The notes under the pieces were generated by a model. It was not told the origin of the DNA. It saw only the letters and a list, made by a program, of their open reading frames with translations, and searched no databases. Position numbers and translations under genes: made by a program. This document shows positions 6,144-9,581 of a stretch of 9,581 nucleotides of DNA, piece by piece; position 1 is the first letter of the stretch; the number at the start of each line of letters is the position of its first letter. Origin of the DNA: Flavobacteriaceae bacterium (GTDB lineage: Bacteria; Bacteroidota; Bacteroidia; Flavobacteriales; Flavobacteriaceae); assembly GCA_020347545.1 (NCBI GenBank), contig CP070731.1:63146-72726 (forward strand). The letters run 5' to 3'.

Positions 6144-8756
6144 TTAGGCTAAGAGTTTTTCAGCAGCCTCAATGGCATCTTTCAATCCGGAAGGATTTTT
6201 ACCTCCTGCAGTAGCAAAGAACGGCTGGCCGCCACCACCGCCTTGAATAAACTTTCCTAATTCGCGTACGATGGTTCCGGCGTTCAAATTTTTTGATTCC
6301 ACCAGGTTTTTTGAAATATAAACCGTAAGCAAGGCTTTCCCATTCAAATCAGATCCGCCAATAAAAAATAAATCTTCTACCTCGGATGCTATTTCAAAAG
6401 CAATATTCTTCATAGAGGCCGCATCGCTGTCCAGAAGGCTTCCTATAAAATTAACACCGTTGATCTCCTTTTTATTTTTGATGAGGTCATCCTTAAAAGA
6501 GGCAGCTTTAAGTTTGTTAAGCTGCTCAATTTCTTTTTTAAGTTGTGTGTTCTCCTCCTGAAGGCTCTGTATTGACTTTACAGGATCTGAAGGGTTTTTA
6601 AGTACAGATCTGATCTTCCCGTAGGTTTCTTCCTGATCAAAATAATAGTCGCGAACAGCATCATTGGTGATTGCCTCGATTCTTCTTATTCCCGATGCGA
6701 TGGCGCTTTCGCTCATGATCTTAAAATGCCATAAATCACTGGTCTGACTTACATGAGTACCTCCGCAAAGTTCGGTTGACTGTCCAAATTTAACGGTTCT
6801 TACAGTGTCTCCGTATTTTTCTCCAAACAGCATTATGGCACCGGATTTTTTAGCTTCCGCCAAGGGTACATTTCTGCTTTCCTCAAGTGAAATATTCTCT
6901 TGTATTCTGGAATTCACAAATTGTTCTATCTCTTTCAGTTCTTCGGGGCTCACCTTAGAGAAATGTGAAAAGTCGAACCTTAAATTTCTAGCGTGAACAG
7001 CAGAACCTTTTTGTTCAACATGAGTTCCCAGAATAGTTCTTAGCCCCTGGTGAAGCAGATGGGTTGCCGTGTGGTTGCACATGGTTCTGAAACGCTGTTC
7101 TGCATCCACGACAACTTTGAATATCTCGGTAGGGTCTTCCGGCAGGTTTTTCGTGTAATGAAGAATTAGGTTGTTTTCCTTTTTTGTATCAAGGATGTAG
7201 ATCACATCACCGTTTCTGCTTTCAATATAACCTTTGTCCCCAACCTGGCCGCCGCCTTCGGGGTAAAAGGGAGTCATGCTGAACGCAAGCTGATACATTG
7301 CTCCTTCTTTTTTTGAGGTCACTTTTCGGTATCTTGTAATTTTAACCTCAGCCTCCAGATAGTCATATCCAATAAATTCCTGTTCCTTATCATCAATAAG
7401 AATATTCCAGTCATCCGTATCAACTGCTGCCGCAGCTCTGGAACGTGACTTTTGCTTGGCCATTTCCTGATCAAATTCCGACTCGTCAAATTCCATTCCT
7501 TTTTCACGTAATATCAAGGAGGTCAAATCTTTCGGGAAGCCATAAGTGTCATACAGTTCAAAAGCTTTTTTACCAGAGATCTTTGACATGTCAGAATTTG
7601 AGATGATCGTGTCCAGCATCACCAGTCCCTGATCCAGGGTTCTCAGAAAAGACTGCTCTTCTTCCTTGATCACATTGTGAATAAGGTGTTTCTGAGCAAC
7701 TATTTCAGGAAAATTATCTCCCATTTGCTTTTCAAGAATATCTGCCAGCTGGTAAATAAAAGGTTCTTTTTTATTTAAAAAAGTAAATCCATACCTGATG
7801 GCTCTTCTCAGAATTCTTCGAATTACGTAACCGGCTCCGTTGTTCGATGGTAATTGACCGTCTGCGATGGCAAAAGCCACGGCTCTTACATGATCGGCAA
7901 TTACTCTTATGGCAATATCGATTTTTTCATCTTTACCATATGCATTATCCGTAATGGTTTCGATCTCTCTGATGATCGGCATAAAAACATCCGTATCGTA
8001 ATTGGATTTCTGATTTTGGATCACCATACAGAGTCTTTCAAAACCCATTCCTGTATCGACGTGTTTTTCAGGAAGTTTTTCCAATGATCCGTTGGCTCTC
8101 CTGTTAAATTCCATGAATACAAGGTTCCAGATTTCTATCACCAGCGGATGGTCCTTATTGACAAGGTCCTTTCCAGGAACCTTTTTCTTTTCCTCTTCAG
8201 ATCTTATATCCACATGGATCTCGCTGCAAGGACCACATGGCCCTTGTGCACCCATTTCCCAGAAATTATCTTTTTTATTCCCTTTAAGAATTCTATCGGC
8301 CGGAATATGCTTTAACCAGAAATTTTGAGCTTCTTCGTCAAATTCAAGCTTATCTGATTTATCTCCTTCAAAAACAGTTACATATAGACTATTTTTGTCT
8401 ATTTTAAATACTTCGGTTAACAATTCCCAGGCCCATGCTATCGCCTCTTCTTTAAAATAGTCTCCAAAACTCCAGTTGCCCAGCATTTCGAACATGGTGT
8501 GATGGTAGGTATCCATACCTACTTCTTCCAGATCATTGTGCTTCCCGGAAACCCTTAAACATTTCTGGGTATCGGCTACTCTTGGCTGATCCGGCTCCTT
8601 TTGACCCAGGAAGTATTCTTTGAACGGATTCATCCCCGCATTGACAAACATTAAGCTGGGATCGTTTTTATTGACAAGAGGTGCCGAAGGAACTATTTTA
8701 TGCTGTTTTGAAGCAAAGAAGTCCAAAAATTGTTTTCTGATTTCCTGTGAAGTCAT
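6144..8756 (-). CDS. alaS: Alanyl-tRNA synthetase
   Basis: This 870-residue cytoplasmic enzyme charges tRNA-Ala with alanine and clears mischarged Ser/Gly; the E. coli enzyme has 876 residues. The class II aminoacylation domain fills about 1-245 (YHHTMFEMLGNWSFGDYF at 84-101; DTGMGFERL at 234-242), followed by a tRNA-recognition helical region (with NNGAGYVIRRILRRA at 305-319). The editing domain (about 480-700) has its zinc ligands in HTATH (His562, His566) and CGGTH (Cys664, His668), so editing should be intact. A short coiled coil (about 728-760) joins the C-Ala domain, which carries the glycine-rich loop QGGGGGQPFFATAGG at 838-852. Full length, no missing blocks. No clear T-box or other leader is seen. 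It is the first gene of a probable pair with the GSCFA gene and is divergent from the M23 peptidase gene. Confidence 0.98.
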   Translation of the reverse strand: MTSQEIRKQFLDFFASKQHKIVPSAPLVNKNDPSLMFVNAGMNPFKEYFLGQKEPDQPRVADTQKCLRVSGKHNDLEEVGMDTYHHTMFEMLGNWSFGDYFKEEAIAWAWELLTEVFKIDKNSLYVTVFEGDKSDKLEFDEEAQNFWLKHIPADRILKGNKKDNFWEMGAQGPCGPCSEIHVDIRSEEEKKKVPGKDLVNKDHPLVIEIWNLVFMEFNRRANGSLEKLPEKHVDTGMGFERLCMVIQNQKSNYDTDVFMPIIREIETITDNAYGKDEKIDIAIRVIADHVRAVAFAIADGQLPSNNGAGYVIRRILRRAIRYGFTFLNKKEPFIYQLADILEKQMGDNFPEIVAQKHLIHNVIKEEEQSFLRTLDQGLVMLDTIISNSDMSKISGKKAFELYDTYGFPKDLTSLILREKGMEFDESEFDQEMAKQKSRSRAAAAVDTDDWNILIDDKEQEFIGYDYLEAEVKITRYRKVTSKKEGAMYQLAFSMTPFYPEGGGQVGDKGYIESRNGDVIYILDTKKENNLILHYTKNLPEDPTEIFKVVVDAEQRFRTMCNHTATHLLHQGLRTILGTHVEQKGSAVHARNLRFDFSHFSKVSPEELKEIEQFVNSRIQENISLEESRNVPLAEAKKSGAIMLFGEKYGDTVRTVKFGQSTELCGGTHVSQTSDLWHFKIMSESAIASGIRRIEAITNDAVRDYYFDQEETYGKIRSVLKNPSDPVKSIQSLQEENTQLKKEIEQLNKLKAASFKDDLIKNKKEINGVNFIGSLLDSDAASMKNIAFEIASEVEDLFFIGGSDLNGKALLTVYISKNLVESKNLNAGTIVRELGKFIQGGGGGQPFFATAGGKNPSGLKDAIEAAEKLLA

Positions 8757-8808
8757 AAAGTATTATTAAAAGCCTTAACGAACAGTTATATCATTGACAA
8801 AAAAAATG

Positions 8809-8816
8809 TAAATTTG
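8809..8816 (+). promoter_or_regulatory. Candidate -7 box of the M23 peptidase gene
   Basis: TAAATTTG fits the TAnnTTTG consensus and lies in the alaS/M23 divergent spacer (8757-8873). No TTTG is found at the -33 spacing, so support is moderate. A start near 8821 would give a leader of about 52 bases to the ATG at 8874. Confidence 0.35.
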
Positions 8817-8851
8817 TTTTTCATGCGACTGATACAGGGCTGTTTTAGTTG

Positions 8852-8859
8852 CAAAAATA
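8852..8859 (-). promoter_or_regulatory. Candidate -7 box of alaS
   Basis: Read on the minus strand this is TATTTTTG, a full TAnnTTTG match. It would start transcription near 8847, leaving about 90 bases of leader before the alaS ATG at 8756. There is no clear -33 box, so this is a tentative call. It overlaps the leader of the divergent M23 gene. Confidence 0.3.
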
Positions 8860-8873
8860 GTATATTTATAGTT

Positions 8874-9581
8874 ATGGCGAAGGTAAAATATTATTACGAT
8901 GCAGATACCCTGTCCTACAGAAAAATAGAGCTGAGGAAGAGGGATAAATTCAGGCGTACGGTAGTATTTTTTACAGCCGCTGCGCTCATGGGCGGAATCA
9001 TGGTTTTTATCATGTACCAGTTTGTGGAATCTCCAAGACAAAAAGTGCTGAAGCGTGAATTGGAAAACATGAAGCTGCATTATGAATTACTTGAAAAGAA
9101 AATGGTCCAGGCCGAAGAAGTTCTTGATGGAATTCAAAAGCGTGACAATAATATTTATCGGACTTATTTTGAAGCGAACCCTATTCCTGACGAACAAAGA
9201 AAGGCTGGGTTTGGGGGTGTGAACCGCTATAAATCGATGGAAGGATTTGACAACTCGCAAATGATTATCGACGCATCGAGGAATCTTGATATTCTTTCAA
9301 AGCAGTTGTATGTGCAGTCAAAATCACTTGACGAGATTATCGATCTCGCAATAGACAAGGAAGAGTTGCTGGCATCGATTCCTGCAATTCAGCCTGTAAG
9401 CAAGGAAGACCTGACCCGAATGGCTTCAGGTTTTGGATGGAGGCTCGATCCGTTTACCAAAGCCCGTAAAAGGCATAAAGGTATGGACTTTACGTCTCCA
9501 AGGGGAACACCTGTATATGCTACCGGAAACGGAAAAGTGATCAGGGCGGATGCCGGGTCATCAGGATTTGGAAAGCATATC
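8874..9581 (+). CDS. Membrane-anchored M23 family metallopeptidase (3' end outside window)
   Basis: The frame is open from ATG 8874 to the last base, giving 236 residues with no stop. Family members of this layout are about 320-330 residues, so roughly 90 are missing. A short cytoplasmic N-terminus rich in Lys/Arg is followed by one membrane helix (about 28-50, VVFFTAAALMGGIMVFIM), a charged helical, probably coiled-coil stretch (about 55-92) and a linker. The start of the zinc peptidase domain follows, with SGFGWRLDP (185-193) and the metal-binding HKGMD (His201, Asp205); the second HxH motif would lie beyond the edge. The protein probably cuts peptidoglycan cross-links, or activates something that does, from the periplasmic face of the inner membrane. 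An in-frame ATG at 8823 would add 17 residues; I prefer 8874 because the MAKVKYYYD start is typical of the flavobacterial family. Confidence 0.9.
   Translation, partial: MAKVKYYYDADTLSYRKIELRKRDKFRRTVVFFTAAALMGGIMVFIMYQFVESPRQKVLKRELENMKLHYELLEKKMVQAEEVLDGIQKRDNNIYRTYFEANPIPDEQRKAGFGGVNRYKSMEGFDNSQMIIDASRNLDILSKQLYVQSKSLDEIIDLAIDKEELLASIPAIQPVSKEDLTRMASGFGWRLDPFTKARKRHKGMDFTSPRGTPVYATGNGKVIRADAGSSGFGKHI

Noticed and set aside
8823..8873. In-frame upstream ATG of the M23 gene, giving an N-terminus with LIQGC that faintly recalls a lipobox
   Set aside because: Only five residues precede the Cys, too short for a lipoprotein signal, and the known flavobacterial start pattern and membrane helix fit ATG 8874.
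8775..9080. 101-codon frame on the minus strand opposite the M23 gene start
   Set aside because: The plus strand codes for a clear membrane-anchored M23 peptidase; the minus product shows no known features.
1..9581. Search for CRISPR repeats, tRNA genes, insertion sequences, toxin-antitoxin or defence genes
   Set aside because: No regularly spaced repeats, cloverleaf, transposase or defence domain is seen; all long frames are explained by housekeeping, transport or regulatory genes.

Overview
The window looks like ordinary chromosome from a marine-type member of the Flavobacteriaceae (phylum Bacteroidota). The evidence is moderate-to-low GC with AT-rich spacers, Bacteroidota-type -7 boxes (TAnnTTTG) and no clear Shine-Dalgarno sequences. 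The gene content also fits: a eukaryotic-like GSII beside a GlnN-type GSIII glutamine synthetase, a GSCFA protein behind alaS, and a membrane-anchored M23 peptidase divergent from alaS. There is no tRNA, rRNA, CRISPR, insertion sequence or other sign of a mobile element, and no spacer longer than about 175 bp.

Layout. (1) Positions 1-162, minus strand: the first 54 codons of a BlaI/MecI-family repressor, with two 16-bp palindromes exactly 20 bp apart over its upstream region, probably its own operators. (2) 303-1247, plus: a CaCA-family Na+/Ca2+ antiporter, ending at a perfect 16-bp-stem bidirectional terminator (1297-1332) shared with the next convergent gene. (3) 1351-2361, minus: GSII-type glutamine synthetase. 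(4) 2362-2534: a shared, very AT-rich divergent control region with a good glnII promoter and a 20-bp dyad. (5) 2535-4721, plus: GSIII glutamine synthetase. (6) 4795-5106, plus: a 103-aa single-domain rhodanese, preceded by a perfect CRP-geometry palindrome. A second bidirectional terminator (5127-5154) closes it. (7) 8756-5160, minus: alaS and a GSCFA-domain gene, 6 bp apart and very probably one transcript. (8) 8874 to the end, plus: the first 236 codons of an M23 peptidase, running off the window.

How it fits together. The centre is an ammonium-assimilation pair: two unrelated glutamine synthetase types transcribed away from each other from one control region. The other genes are housekeeping (alanyl-tRNA synthetase), envelope (M23 peptidase), ion transport and sulfur transfer. 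I see no convincing new defence or mobile system. The parts most worth following up are regulatory: the twin BlaI-type operators, the dyad between the two synthetase genes, and the CRP-like site placed about 41 bp upstream of the likely rhodanese start point.
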